From Steinernema hermaphroditum (lineage: Eukaryota > Nematoda > Chromadorea > Rhabditida > Steinernematidae), in assembly GCA_030435675.1 (NCBI GenBank), contig CM059621.1:8680001-8744000 (forward strand): a stretch of 64,000 bases of DNA, in the 5' to 3' direction. The translations under genes were made by a program, and so were the position numbers. Positions 36,529 to 48,090 of the stretch are shown piece after piece (the first letter of the stretch is position 1; every line of letters starts with the position of its first letter). Under the pieces are notes generated by a model. The model had not been told where the DNA came from and did no database searches. It worked only from the letters and a program-made list of their open reading frames with translations.

Positions 36529-37796
36529 TCACAGTGCTATTAGACGGTGATAGGGACTGCCCATCATCACCTGGCACTCGCAGGCGGCCGTCGTCGGGAT
36601 CGACTGCTCCTCGTAGCGCGGATTCTCCTCCGTCCCCATGTTGTACAGCACGGAGAGACTCCGCATCACCGTCCGACACTCCCCGAAATCTGAAAGCGAG
36701 GACCGTATTGCGGTACGGTAGGAGCCTCACCCATGAGGCATCTTCGGTCGGTGTCGCAGCTGACTTCGTTGATGTAGGGCGGGAAGTACTGGGGTGGGAG
36801 GCGGCGCCAGCGCCAGCAGATGTTGCAGAGCCCGGACCAGGCGGTATCCGTGGGGATCTCCTCGCCCCTCTTGTAGGTGCAGTCCACCTTCGACGTCATC
36901 CCGATCACTGAAGGTAGAAGGAGGCCATGGCTGCACCACTAAAGAGGCCTACGTTTCTTCTCGAGGTCGTTCTCGGAGCTCCGCCGCCGCCGCGACCCTC
37001 CGAAGGCGTTGTTGACGAGTCTCCGGATCTCGGCGGCGACCTCCTCGGTCTTCGCCTCGCTCTCTTCGTCCATCGAAGCCGCGAACTCTTTTGGCTCCTA
37101 GAAACCGTTCGTCTCTCGAGGCGCGGGTCAAGGCACCTGCTGTTCGAAGAACTCGCAGTCATCGCGGCCGCCCAGCATCTTGTCCAACTTGAACATCTCG
37201 GCCTGCATCTCGTAGAAGTAGGGCTTCGTGCAGTTCTGGCACGACTCGATGAACTTGCTCAGAACCTGAAACGACTCTTCCTCGAGGGCTCCCCTATTTC
37301 TCCTACCATAAGCTTGCACTTCAGGCAGGCCTCCGAAGTGCAACTCAAGTAGTCCTCGATGTCGGAGGGGAAGACCGCCGGCGCCGCCATAACCCGGGGA
37401 CTCTGCGGGGCCACGAAGGGGACGTTGCTGTAGGTGACGGGGCTTCCCGGGGGCGGCGGGACCGTTTTGGCCTTGTAGAGGGTCCTCGACTCGGGGTTGT
37501 AGGAGGCGAGATCCTGGAAGTTGAAGAGCGCCTCGTCGAGGGTGGCCGCCTGGAGGCGCGGGTCGTAGCTGACGCACTGGGAACTGCCTGGCGGACGGAC
37601 ACAGGGGCACTGAGGTTCCCTCTGGATAGGGAGGTGGTTCTCCCGGTCCTAAAAGGCATTATGGCTCACAAAGAGATCCACTTACCCAGTTGAACTGCGG
37701 AGAGAAGTTGTCACATCGGTATCCACATCGTTTTGTCCTTAAGGCCGAGGAGAGCGCCACGAGCAGAGTCCAGGAGAAGAGCCGAGCGGCGAGCAT
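36529..37796 (-). CDS. Secreted cystine-knot protein, trunk/noggin-like
   Basis: Six exons on the minus strand: 37796-37686, 37648-37307, 37265-37137, 37097-36953, 36907-36731, 36689-36529. They sum to 1065 nt (354 aa), all in phase. The start gives a signal peptide (MLAARLFSWTLLVALSSA), followed by a Cys-containing N-region, a Pro-rich middle, paired Cys motifs (CTSEACLKCKLM; ESCQNCTKPY) and a basic RRRRSS stretch that could be a proprotein-convertase site. The C-terminal part reads WRWRRLPPQYFPPYINEVSC, then CRTVMRSLSVLY and ending near TTAACECQVMM. Spacing of Cys and the LPxxYFPxYxxxxxC motif resembles the cystine-knot of trunk/PTTH and noggin ligands. Likely an extracellular signal, cleaved before the knot. 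The family placement is by motif only. It is convergent with the exchanger gene. Confidence 0.85.
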
Positions 37797-39404
37797 CGCC
37801 GACTTCGAGAGACTCCGAGATAGAGCGCCGACCTCCTGATCAAACAGAGTTCCGGTCCGGCAGAGAACGAGGCCTCAACTTCGGCAAACAAAGGCGGATC
37901 GCCTGGAAGAGGTGCTCAATCTGATCACAAAGTCAAAAGCGTTTGTTGATCTGTGGGATTAAAATTGTTTGTGCCAGCTTTGGGTCCACTCTCGCTTGAT
38001 GCTCCAGAGTGCATCCCACGTTTTTGGAATCATACCAGGGTGACTCATCTTCTTGCGCAGAATGGGATGGACCCAACAAGGAAGCGTTAGGAAGCGGACG
38101 CTAAATCTGATACGAGCCCCCAAAACTGCATCTTCAGATGCGGGCTCCATGATAGGTCTTGGGTGTAAACAGCGTTTCAAAAGATGCTTCATCACAGATC
38201 GCGAAGATAATTTTTCTCCGAACCGTCTGGGCGTCGAGATCTCGGAGTACATTTCCCTCCAGAGAGCGCTTTGGGGTGTTTATGTTATAAAGTTGCAGTG
38301 CCCAAATCAACAACTTTGGAGTGATGCATTGGCTCGAAGGGAGATGAGCGGTTTGTTGATTTCTTGATTTATGGTCGAGACGCCCTCGCCATTTTGAAAT
38401 GTTGTTTTCGAAAGAAAGTTCACGTCTGAGGCTGCTTTTTGTGCACTTCTAGCAGATTCGATACTCTTCTGTTTTCTGCAAAAGTTTGGAACATTTAGTC
38501 TTTTGTCTTTGAAACACCAAACAGAACTTTTTGGTACCTCAGAGAGATCCGAACCGAATCGGAGTTCTAGTGCATGTTCGGCCTGACGGAGCCAGAAAAG
38601 AGCAGAATACGGTAGAATCGCGGTGGTGTAGTGGAGCAGATGAAGTGGAACCCCGGCTTTGCAGCGCGGGTCGGCAAAGACCTTCTGGAACTGCAGCAAC
38701 CTTGGTGTTCCTCTGGAAACCTTAGCTTTCAGACATTCAAAAGAGATTCAAAATTTTCACTTTATTCAGCAGCATTCCATTCACGGCGAGATGGATCTAC
38801 CAGTACAGTTCCTTCCACAAACTCCTCGGCTAGTGGTCACGCATTCGTGAGCCGAATTGTGCTTAAGTAATGTTTCCTAAAGAACACCTTCAAAAGCCAC
38901 ACTTCCAGCCTTTCTCTGCATAGTAAGAGCAATATATGAGCTCAGTGCCAATCGAAGAACTTCTGAGTTTGGCCAACTCGTCAAACGTGAACGTCAGCAA
39001 GAGATTCTGGTCGTCAGGACGATCACTTGCCGAGTTTCCGATATCATGGAAACTAAGATAGCGGGGCTAGTAATTCTCCCATAGCTCCTCAGGCATCCTC
39101 GAAAATACGATGATGTGAAAGGTACACTGGAAGCCTTGTTTAGTACTAGAGGCCGTGCATCGACGTGGATGAGCTGTAGGCATTCTTCACGTCTCCGAAT
39201 GGGCTAACGAAGCAGAACTGTGCACTCGAATGCTAGCCACATGTCCAACGAGGAGGTCGCCAACTGGAATCAGCCAACTGCAGATGTCCTCCGACACAAA
39301 GTTAATAGATTTATTGGGAAACAAAAGTTTATTCAACACACAGAACAGCTCTCAAATAGATACGCCTCACTTTACTCGTCAAAACCGTCCAATTACAGTA
39401 CCAT
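37797..39404. other. Intergenic, no gene identified
   Basis: Contains the 5' flank of the cystine-knot gene (left part) and the 3' flank of the GPCR gene (right part). Minus-strand frames near 37959-38252 and 38307-38699 lack splice support. Two minus-strand AATAAA signals (plus-strand TTTATT) at about 39310-39315 and 39328-39333 probably serve the GPCR gene. TACNGTA copies at about 38608 and 39394. Confidence 0.4.
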
Positions 39405-41668
39405 TCAGATGAGGAACTCTTGGCACTCGCCGGCGAGTCGCGCCACTCCAGGGAAGGTGGCGCGGATTCTCCTCTGGACGACGCGCTTCTCGGCCTCTGC
39501 CGGCGCCTTCAGTTTCGCGGCGCGTCGCTGCCGCCCCCAGAGGTCGAGGTACTCCTTGAGGGTGCGTCGGAACTGCGAGCCGAAGGCGTAGTAGATGATG
39601 AAGTTGCACGAGCTGTTCACGACGACCATGATGTTGGAGAGGTCGATGAGGTACGCGTTGACTATCCCCGCGAAGAGTTCCATGATGTTGACGGCCAGGG
39701 GCTGAAGGGAGCCTTCAGAGGGGCTTAGCGGGACACACCCACCAGGACGTTGCAGGAGATGAAGAGGAAGACGACGAGGACCAGGGTGGTGACGTCGGAG
39801 TCGCTGGAGTCGGCCTCGTCGGGGCCCTTCCGCTTGGCGCGGCGCATCATGATGACGATGGTGGAGTTGAGGGCCACCAGGAGCACGACGGGGCCGACGG
39901 CCATCACGATCGTGTACAAGTAGGCGTAGTAGAAGGTGAGGTACTCGGGCGACTGCCTTAGATCCGTCGGACAGACGTCGTAGGTGGGTTGGGAGTAGGG
40001 GACGCTCCAGCAGGTGATTACGTAGATCTCGAAGAGGTGCGGCGAGTTGAAGAGACCCGCCAGGATCACGATCACCCCTATCACCTGCAAGAAGTTCTTC
40101 AGAACCGTCCCTGTCGTGGTGAGACCCCAGGAGATTGAATAGTAATCGGAAGAATCGCATTTTTGGAAAAGTTCCCAATTTCCCGTTTGTGGCCGAACGA
40201 ACTCTTCGGAGAGCGCCGGCCCTCTGACGTCGGCGTTCGCTAATTAACAGATTTGCATGCGGGGAAATTGAGTCGCTTCTCCTGGACACAAGAAGAAGAT
40301 TGTTTTGAGAAAGCGCGGGAAATGGACCCCCTAATAGGACTGGTCCCGGCGCGATCTTTGCCTCTACTCACCCACTGCGCCGTCTTGGTGCTGCAGAACT
40401 TCTCGTGGAACTTCTTGGGCGTCGCCACGAGAACGCAACAGTCGACGGCCGCGGCTACGGTCAGAAAGACACTCAGGGTCTGCGCGGTGAGACCCAACGG
40501 AAACATGAAGGGTGCGAAGAGGGCGAAATACTTGGACATGACAGCGCTCCTCTTGCGCATCGACTCGAGGAAGAAGAGGAAGAAGGCCGTCAGGATGATC
40601 GTGATATCTGGAGTGGCAGGAGTGCGCCGGCCGAGCGGGGTAGGACCAACCTGAGAAGGCGAGGGCGCACAGGTAGCGGTTCAGGGAAGAAGCCATCGAG
40701 CGTCGGGAGTAAATGAAGGCGGAAATGACGTCGCCGATGAGGCCGAAGACGCCGATCAAGGGCATCACCACGCCGATCACCATCTGCAAGGAGTCGTATC
40801 ACTAGAATCCTCTCGATCCCCCGTTCCAAACTCTTCTGTCCCTGAGGGTAACCACATCGGAATTACTCAGTATTTTCTCGGTGTTGGCGGTCTCTTTTCT
40901 CTCCTTTCGTCTTTGACAACACATCCATTATTCATGAGGTTTTAATTTGCGCCGTTGTTGTGACTGACCGTATTTTCGAACCGTTTCTGATTCCTCTAGG
41001 CGCTTATTTACAACTTAGAGCCAGAAAGTTAGCCAAATTTGGGTCGCAAAGACTTATTGGAATCCCAATTTATAAGTCTACATAAGTCTACATAAGTCAT
41101 CAGAACTTATTTCCATCTTGAGGAGACTCCTGATGCAGTCGGCCATCGGAAAGGGTCTCGCCACGACTCCCTAGATTCCCCTCAGCCAGATGTGCCCTTT
41201 CGATTGTCTCTTTGTCGCCGAAGCTCTCACTTCCTAATGAATTCTGACGCCGGCCGATATCCGATGACCCTCTCGGAATCGGGCCCCGAAAACACCGAAT
41301 CCACTCTGTTTACCTTCGACACCTCACCGCGGCGCTACCGTACCCCTCGTTAGTTCGATCGCACTTCGGAGAGACAACAAAAGTTTTCGCATTCCGAATG
41401 CGCCTTTGGGTAATCCGATTCCCTCCGAGACCGAATCCACGGGCTCCGGGACGACGTCAAAGAAGTCCTCAGAGCACGTGTCCCAGGTCCCCAAGGGGCC
41501 GTTAGGGTCCACACTTACCAAGTTGTAGATCTCGTACTCGCGACTCGGCCTCCGGTACTCTCCGAAGTCATAGCAGTAGCCGCATACGGCCATACCGTAG
41601 CAGAATCCCTCGCGGATCGTCTGATTTGAGCAGACGCTCGTGTCGATCATGTCGTCCGTCAGATTCAT
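39405..41668 (-). CDS. FMRFamide-receptor-like peptide GPCR
   Basis: Five exons on the minus strand: 41668-41519, 40783-40651, 40607-40372, 40084-39743, 39701-39405. They give 1158 nt (385 aa) in phase. The start ATG follows a TTTCAG acceptor. The N-terminus has N-glycosylation sequons (NLT, NQT) and four Cys. TM1 is MVIGVVMPLIGVFGLIGDV, TM2 contains RYLCALAFSD, TM3 ends in VAAAVDCC where D-R-Y is expected, TM5 is MAVGPVVLLVALNSTIVIMM, and TM7 shows SCNFIIYYAFGSQFR, the NFxxY form common in FMRFamide-type receptors. The tail is Arg/Ala-rich. Such receptors sense FLP-type neuropeptides on neurons and muscle (C. elegans frpr/egl-6/dmsr groups); the subtype is not resolvable here. The 735-nt first intron has a short tandem repeat. 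Confidence 0.92.
41071..41100. repeat. Short tandem repeat (about 10 bp, 3 copies)
   Basis: Three near-identical CATAAGTCTA-type units in the first intron of the FMRFamide-receptor-like gene. Confidence 0.7.
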
Positions 41669-43705
41669 ACCCTCTGAAAGGTGCCAGACTGGGTTCCAAC
41701 TCAAATAAGAGACATGTATGCGGGAAAATCAGCTCTGGAAGAGGTTCGAGGGCCTCGACAAGGACCTCTGCAAGCAGATCGCGGCGAGAGCCGCTCCCCG
41801 AAGAGGCGATGCGTGATCAATTTAATTGAAATTTTACACAAAAAAGGATTAAAAGTGGAAGAGTCAATTAGTGCGAGGAAAGGACTCGAAAAGATCGCCT
41901 TCTTGGCATGCCGGCCAAGAAGGTCGCCGTCGACAAGAAGGTCGTCGACAGAGGGAGCAAAACAGAGACATATTATCGCCGTGAGCGATATTAAATCCGC
42001 CGAACTCTTTCGGATTCGGCGAAATTACGAAGAGCGATCGCGATATAATTTCGCTAATCGAAAACAAAGGAATGGCGCACGCCTGGGGCCAAAGGGCCTC
42101 TGGAGGGGAGGGCTCGAGGCGGGGCGTGGCCTCGCGCCAGGAGAGAAACGCAAAAAACAACAAAAAACAATGAGATTAAGCGTTTTGAAAAGGGGAAGAT
42201 CGCGATTAGCAAATACAAAAACGGATTACTCCGCCATCCCACGGATTCGCAATTTTCCGAAGCGAATTTTGGTGTTTGAAACGGAGGCGTCCAGAGGGGA
42301 GAAGCGGCGTCGAGAAGGCACCGAAGACGACGCTGCAGTGGCGAAAATGTAATTAAAAGGAGGCCGAAGGATTAAGTCACTTCCTGCAGAGACGATGACA
42401 GCGCTGTCCAATTTCGGACATTGCGAGGAGAAGGAGGCACCGTTCGGAGGGGCGGACACTCCTGATGGTAGGGGAGAAAGGACTGATCGCGGCTACTTGG
42501 GACCTGTCCGGAGAGTCAAGAAGGCCCTTCCTGGACATACATGATCTGCATTTGGACGAATTGGGAAACAACGAGTGCACTCGTCCTCTCCATCTTGGAC
42601 GGAGGACGTCAAGAAGCCCTTATAAGACACGTCCAATTTTCGAAGGTACATCGTGGATTCATTATACTAGTGGCGTGGAGCCATTTTTTGTCGTTTATTT
42701 ATTTGTTTATTAGTTTCCCGGAAGCGTCATTTGATGGGAAGAAGAGTGAGGTATAAACACCACCAAAGAGAGTCAGTACGCTTCCTAGGCACATCATGGA
42801 TGATATTGGTGAGGCTAGGCTGTTCCAAAAACACTAATTATGTGAGATATTCCCGTGAAATACCAACACTTTTGAGGAGAGCTTCTACTTTGTGACAAGT
42901 CAAGTGACAGACCAGAAGATGAAGTGAAAGGAAAATATTTGGCGGCACTAGATCGACAAAAAAAGATGCACTTGAGATGTTTTTTGACGAGTTGGACAAA
43001 TTGAAAACAGTTTAGAGGTGGAAGCAGATGGCTTCGGAGGTGTGGTGGCGATCTGGTCGAGATTGATGTTGTTTTGCTGTCAATATAGGCGTCTGGGGCC
43101 AGATTTTGATTTAACGACTCTCATTTGAGCCATCAGAGAAAAGTCGGAATCGCAAAGATCTCAACTTTTCTTGACAGCATCTTGACCCAGAAATGTCCCT
43201 AATAATGACAGTCGCACAGCTCTGGCGCGCATGCAGTGAAACACCAAGAGAAAGGTGTGCTTCTTGTGACGGCGGCTCGAGAATAGATTCGGTGTTTCAA
43301 ATTGTAAACAGAGAAATCGGAAACACTTATCCGAAAATTAGGTTATAGTAGCGGTGAATAACACAAATAGCCGTGACGCGCGAGATGGGGTATCGAGGGA
43401 ATCTGCATGGTTGGCCACTCTGGACCTTCTTCCCACGTAAGTTCGCGATGGATCGAAGAACTCTGTGTGATTAATTAATCGCGCACTTCCGTCCGGTGGG
43501 AACGCATTATGAAAGAGAGCCTCTAAGTGGAGGGAGGGACGTTTCGAAAGGTGACTGACTTTCGCCTCCTTCACACGATGTTGAAATCGAGTTAAATGGA
43601 CTCTGAAATCGCGAACACATTCCATGGTTACACACGTTCCTTTCATTCCGGAAGCCTTGGAAACGTCACTTAGGATGCGTGCCTTGATTGGACTGGGTCA
43701 GTACT
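41669..43705. other. Intergenic, 5' flank of GPCR and of a small + gene
   Basis: GC-rich, purine-rich DNA next to the GPCR start yields a long chance frame on the plus strand. Further right the DNA is AT-richer with no supported exon. Confidence 0.4.
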
Positions 43706-44297
43706 ATGCAAGTGCTGTGGGACGCCCTGTGGAATTCAGGGATTCAGGTGAACGAATAGAGAGGTAGAGGTTCATAACTGAATGGGGAATACAGTTGCTA
43801 ATGACGGCATCCAATGAAACTTTGAGGAGCATTAGGAATGGACTTCTGCTTTCCAACGATGGAAGAACAAAAGCAAGAAATCGCGTGCCTCGGGACGATA
43901 ATGGCGCCATCTAAACGATGTGGGCGTCGAGTAATTCCTCTCTCCGATTTGGATTTATGACAGCTCGTGAACCCCTTCTACGTCACACTCTCAATTTTTG
44001 TGTTATTCTATGCAAATTTGACGCAGTTTCTGCCGAATATTTCCCACAAAGACGTGTCCACTACTTTTTGGGAGTGGTTCCTTCAGAGGAAAGCCTCGCT
44101 TTCGTGTATCAAGAAGCAATTAGAAGAAGTCCAAGAACTCTTGGATTTCCTGCAAATACGTGGAGTGTTGTTCTGGTAAATCCCTCACTCAATTTAGCTT
44201 ATGCATGTACTTTATTTTCTGCACCCTGCGATTTATCTTCGACGAAAGGAGCTGCAGCGAGGACATCAATAAAAGTGGCGACATTAGGGGATATTGA
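43706..44297 (+). CDS. Small single-TM protein of unknown function
   Basis: Four exons, 43706-43747, 43795-43884, 43964-44175 and 44258-44297, give exactly 384 nt (127 aa) in phase. Introns are 47, 79 and 82 nt with GT/AG ends. The ATG follows a GGTCAG acceptor. The sequence starts MQVLWDALWNSGIQLLMTAS. It has one hydrophobic stretch (PFYVTLSIFVLFYANLTQFL) around residue 47-67, then a charged, probably helical part (LSCIKKQLEEVQELLDFL) and ends INKSGDIRGY. AATAAA at about 44364-44369 supports a real 3' end. No family recognised. It is convergent with lim-4, only about 160 nt away. Weak points are its AT-rich codons and the unusual first short exon. Confidence 0.6.
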
Positions 44298-44363
44298 TGA
44301 CCTCCGTGCACCTACAGGTCGTCTCGGATGATGTTGCTTCTTCCATTTGGAGCAATTTATGTC

Positions 44364-44369
44364 AATAAA
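44364..44369 (+). promoter_or_regulatory. Poly(A) signal AATAAA
   Basis: Lies 67 nt after the stop of the small single-TM gene and before the lim-4 stop on the other strand. Confidence 0.6.
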
Positions 44370-44458
44370 TAACGAAACAAGAGCGAGAATAGACTTTGCA
44401 ACAAGCTGAGGAGATCACACGATGACCAGAGAGGTTCACGAGGCTAAGCGGGGGGAGA

Positions 44459-46884
44459 TCACGGGTCAGCGGCTTCGTACTTCGCGTACAGGCTGTCCGT
44501 CTCCATGGTCATCGACGACGCGATCAAAAGGTGCTCGGGCATGATCGGCTCGTCGGTGCTGGAAAGAGGCGTTAGGACTGCCCTCCGTAGGGCGGTTACC
44601 TGGTGGTCACGGACCGCGGGAACATCATGCCGTCGTTGGAGTCGGTGGATGGACTCTTCGGACTGCCGCCGTGCTCGATCGAAGAGGCGCGGTCAGTCTC
44701 GCCGCGATTGCCTCCGGCGCCGATCTTCTTGCCGCCCTGATACTTCTTCTGTCGGGCCCGAGAGTTCTGAAGGTCTGTTAAGGGGACTTCTCGGAGGGAG
44801 GGCTTACCTGGAACCACACCTGGGTGACCCTCTTGCTGAGGCCCGTGATGGAGGCGATGCGCTCGAGGTCGGCGCCGTCTGGATTACTGTCGATCTGGAA
44901 GTGCGCCTGGAGTACGGAGAGTTGCTCCTCGGCGAAGGTCGTCCTCACGCGCTTTGTCTTCGACTTCTGACTCCCTGAAGAGGCCGTGGTCCACGAAAAT
45001 CCACGAGGAAAAGGGTACCTGAGTCGCCGTCGACGGTCTCCAGGTAGTGCTGCTTGCAGAGGAGGCGGTTCTCCTGCAGCGAAAACTCTTCGCCCGTGCT
45101 CAGCTGGCGCTTGCACTGGTCGCAGGCGAAGCAGGCCAGGTGGTAGACGAAGCTGCGCGCCCTCCTCACCCAGTCGGTCGGCTGGATGACGCGCGAACAG
45201 GATGCACACTTGGTACCGTACTCTCTGAAAAGAAGCGCTTTTAGGGGCTGTGGAAGGGGGGAGGAAAGCGGAGGGGGGTATTTAACTTTGGTTCTGTTGG
45301 GATTTCCACAAAATACAACCGTCCATCGATCGATCGAATTAGCCTCAAATTTCTGAATCTTCAAATGTAACAAATGTAAAGAAGGTTTAAGCAAAAATTG
45401 TAGAAATAAACGAAATAATGGTCCAAATCAGAATTCCAAATCAGAACATAGACAATGCAGAAGCTAAGCAAGAGTTTAATGATTTTATGCAATCTGACAA
45501 GCTGGCTAGTTTTTCTTTGTCAGTTACAGGGATCTTTTTCCCGGTTATAAAAGAAACAAAACGGCCTTTCCTCTACAATGCAAGAAACACTTGTAAACGG
45601 CCACAGTGATCCAACTACAGTAATTAATGCGTGTTTATGAAATCGGCGCCGAATTTGCATCGATTCGACTGTCGCCACTTGATTCGGGCGGCAGATGGCG
45701 CCGCGAGGCGTTTATTCAATAAACGGCGCTTTTCGAGAGTTTCTAAGTCGATTAGCAACTCGCGCGATCGCCTAATTAGATGATCGGCGCCGATGCCTTC
45801 GAAGCCGAGAAACGAACCTTCCGTAGCAGCCCTTGCAGAAGATGTTGTTCTCCTTGACGTAGCACGAAGGGAACTGATCGAGTTGGAGACCACAGGAGTT
45901 GCAGCGGAGGCAGTCGGCGTGGAAGAACTGCTGGTTCGCCGAGAGGATCGTCCGCTCCGAGATGGCACTGCCACACGCGGCGCACGGCGTCTGTTCCCTC
46001 TGGAAGACGGAGGGGGGTTGAGAGGCCCAAAGGGACAAGGAGGTACCTGTCGGGGGAGGAACGCCGAAGGAGGAAGAACGTAGCCATTGGAGGTATGTGG
46101 GGGACTACCGTAGCCGTCGGTGGAGAGGTTGGCGTTGGCGACGGAGGTGTTGTTATTGACGGAGTCGACGAGAAACGAGGCCGCGGGGACGACCGGGATC
46201 GAGGCGCACGAGGAGGCGAGCGACTGTGGGTCCAGCAGGTATGACTGAGTCACTCCTGAAAGCAGAGAGTTGAGGGGACGTCTTGGGAGTGGTCGAAACC
46301 GGTCTTTGGGGGGTAGGGCACTGTGAAGCATGAACGTGAACGATCGCCTCATTTTGAGAAATTCTGGAAAGCGCAACGTTAGTTTGACTGCATCTCGGAG
46401 ATAGATTGGACAATTTTTCTTTTTGTCCACAAGAACATTATGGAACTATGAATAAGAAACGAAATCTAAAGAAGGTTAGCTAGATTGGATGAATTGAGGC
46501 TGTGACCCGAATCCAAAAGGGTCACACACGAAAAGTCACTTCGTTGTGTGTAAAATGTAAAAACGGAGGGACAAGAAGCAGTGCTAAGCACTGACGTCAG
46601 ATAAATGAATGCACTCAAAAGGCAGAGATATACAGAGATGATTCACGGGATGCTAAATGGATATCTTATCACGCCGTAATTAGCGTCGACTGGGGTGGCG
46701 ACAGGTACACACCTAGCGCTCCGACGGCGGGTCCGACGGCTCCGACGATGGCGACGGCGTCCTGAATGAGACCTTGCTGGCAATTTTCGGGGCCTGGGGC
46801 GGCGGCGGCGGCCGAATCGCCGCCGCAGTGATTTCCGTTGACCATGAGTTGATGAAATCGTTGCTGATGAACCTCCTCCATCAT
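44459..46884 (-). CDS. lim-4: LIM-homeodomain transcription factor (Lhx6/8, LIM-4)
   Basis: Seven exons on the minus strand: 46884-46713, 46255-46047, 45999-45818, 45224-45019, 44974-44808, 44766-44600, 44558-44459. They sum to 1203 nt (400 aa) in phase. LIM1 begins near residue 133 ([20 protein letters not shown]) and LIM2 near 193 ([14 protein letters not shown], ending [14 protein letters not shown]). The homeodomain follows ([18 protein letters not shown], then [21 protein letters not shown]). The TGLS(K/R)RVxQVWFQN form and the LIM order match the Lhx6/Lhx8/Arrowhead group, whose C. elegans member is lim-4, a determinant of AWB and motor neuron identity. LIM domains bind LDB-type cofactors; the protein acts in the nucleus. 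The N-terminal exon has an Ala run. Start is the first of two tandem Met codons. Introns 1 (457 nt) and 3 (593 nt) are the long ones; intron 3 has an AT-rich patch with a chance frame. Confidence 0.94.
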
Positions 46885-48090
46885 GATGGCGGCGCCGAAG
46901 CACAATCAAGCGGAGCGCGCGGCTTCTACCTCTAATTCGCTGATTGGCGACGGTCGCGCGTCCACGCGAGGAGTGTCTTCGGCTGAATAGAAGTCTAATG
47001 AAGCCGGGCAGGGCTTCGGGAAACCGCACTGGGAGCGGACAAACGGCCTAACGAGGCAGAGGAGGAGACGATACTGATTGCCGAGAGCCGATTCGAGAGT
47101 TCGGCGACAGATGCGACGATTAGGTTAGAGGGGCGAAGGGCCGCGCGGGGAGGAGGCTCTGCGCCCGAAATGCGATTAGCTGCGCCGAGGGTCAGCGAGG
47201 CCACTTGGGGTACGGTAGCCGCGAAAAACAGAAAGACGGAAACGCCGAATTTCGGCGATCGAATTTCGATGCGATGGACGACAACGTGTTTTCGAGAAGT
47301 CACGTAGGTTTTCTTCTTCGCAAATCCTGTCTCTGCGTCTCGCGAATCACTCGTGGTGGTACTGTAGGCATGTAGTGCGACATTATTTATTGAAAATTTG
47401 TCGTTTCTCCTAAAATTCGACTCTCTCAGTACTGTATGCGACTGGCGTTTATGACCCCAAAACTTTCCATGTTCTACGTAACAGCACCGCCTACAGTATA
47501 CCCCTCCCGATCAACCAAAAATGTTCGTCTTTCTATTCATCGTCACCATATTCTCCATGGCCAAAGATGACGTAGCTAGCCGTCTCCCACCCGGCACCTC
47601 TCTTCAACATCCCCATGTCCTAATCCGACCGTTCTGGAGACTCCAAAACACTCCAAAATTGGCGACAGTCGCGATTTGGACGACAGCTTGGCGCACTCCT
47701 AATCGGATAACCATGCGTCGAGATTTGGCGCACTTGGCCCCTTCCACCCGCCTCTTATCCTCGTCGAGTCCCACTGGGGGGCCGTTGCGCAACGCGCCCA
47801 ATCGACCGTACCGAACATGGCTACGGTGGCGGTCGGAGCGCACCTTGGCGGCGACGAAGTGGCTGTAATTACGCGATGTCTCCTGGATAATCCCCAGGGC
47901 GCCAGCCGATCCATATGCTCCTTGTGCAGCGCTCTAATTACCTGATGTTCTCCTCGATCGACTTTATGCAAATTTATGCGAACGGCGCCGCTTTCGGCGA
48001 CCACTTGTCGCGCCCCGAGGAAGCAGCTGTTGTTTGAGGCGCCGATTGAGTGTTTGTTGCCGAAGAAACATTCAGATTAGGACATGAAAG
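46885..48090. other. Probable lim-4 upstream regulatory region
   Basis: GC-rich DNA with many AATTA and GGCGCC words and four TACNGTA copies (about 47211, 47360, 47430, 47492). One plus-strand frame at 47521-47868 starts with a hydrophobic leader (MFVFLFIVTIFSMA) but its remainder looks non-coding and it lacks splice context. Confidence 0.4.

Noticed and set aside
37959..38252. Minus-strand frame suspected to be a transposase end
   Set aside because: No catalytic motif or terminal repeats were found around it.
41681..42352. A 223-codon plus-strand frame
   Set aside because: It overlaps the first exon of the minus-strand FMRFamide-receptor-like gene and is Arg/Lys/Gly-rich, as expected from purine-rich DNA; no domain.
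47521..47868. 115-codon frame with a hydrophobic leader
   Set aside because: After MFVFLFIVTIFSMA the rest is Arg/Pro/Thr-rich without structure. No acceptor, poly(A) signal or homology supports it.
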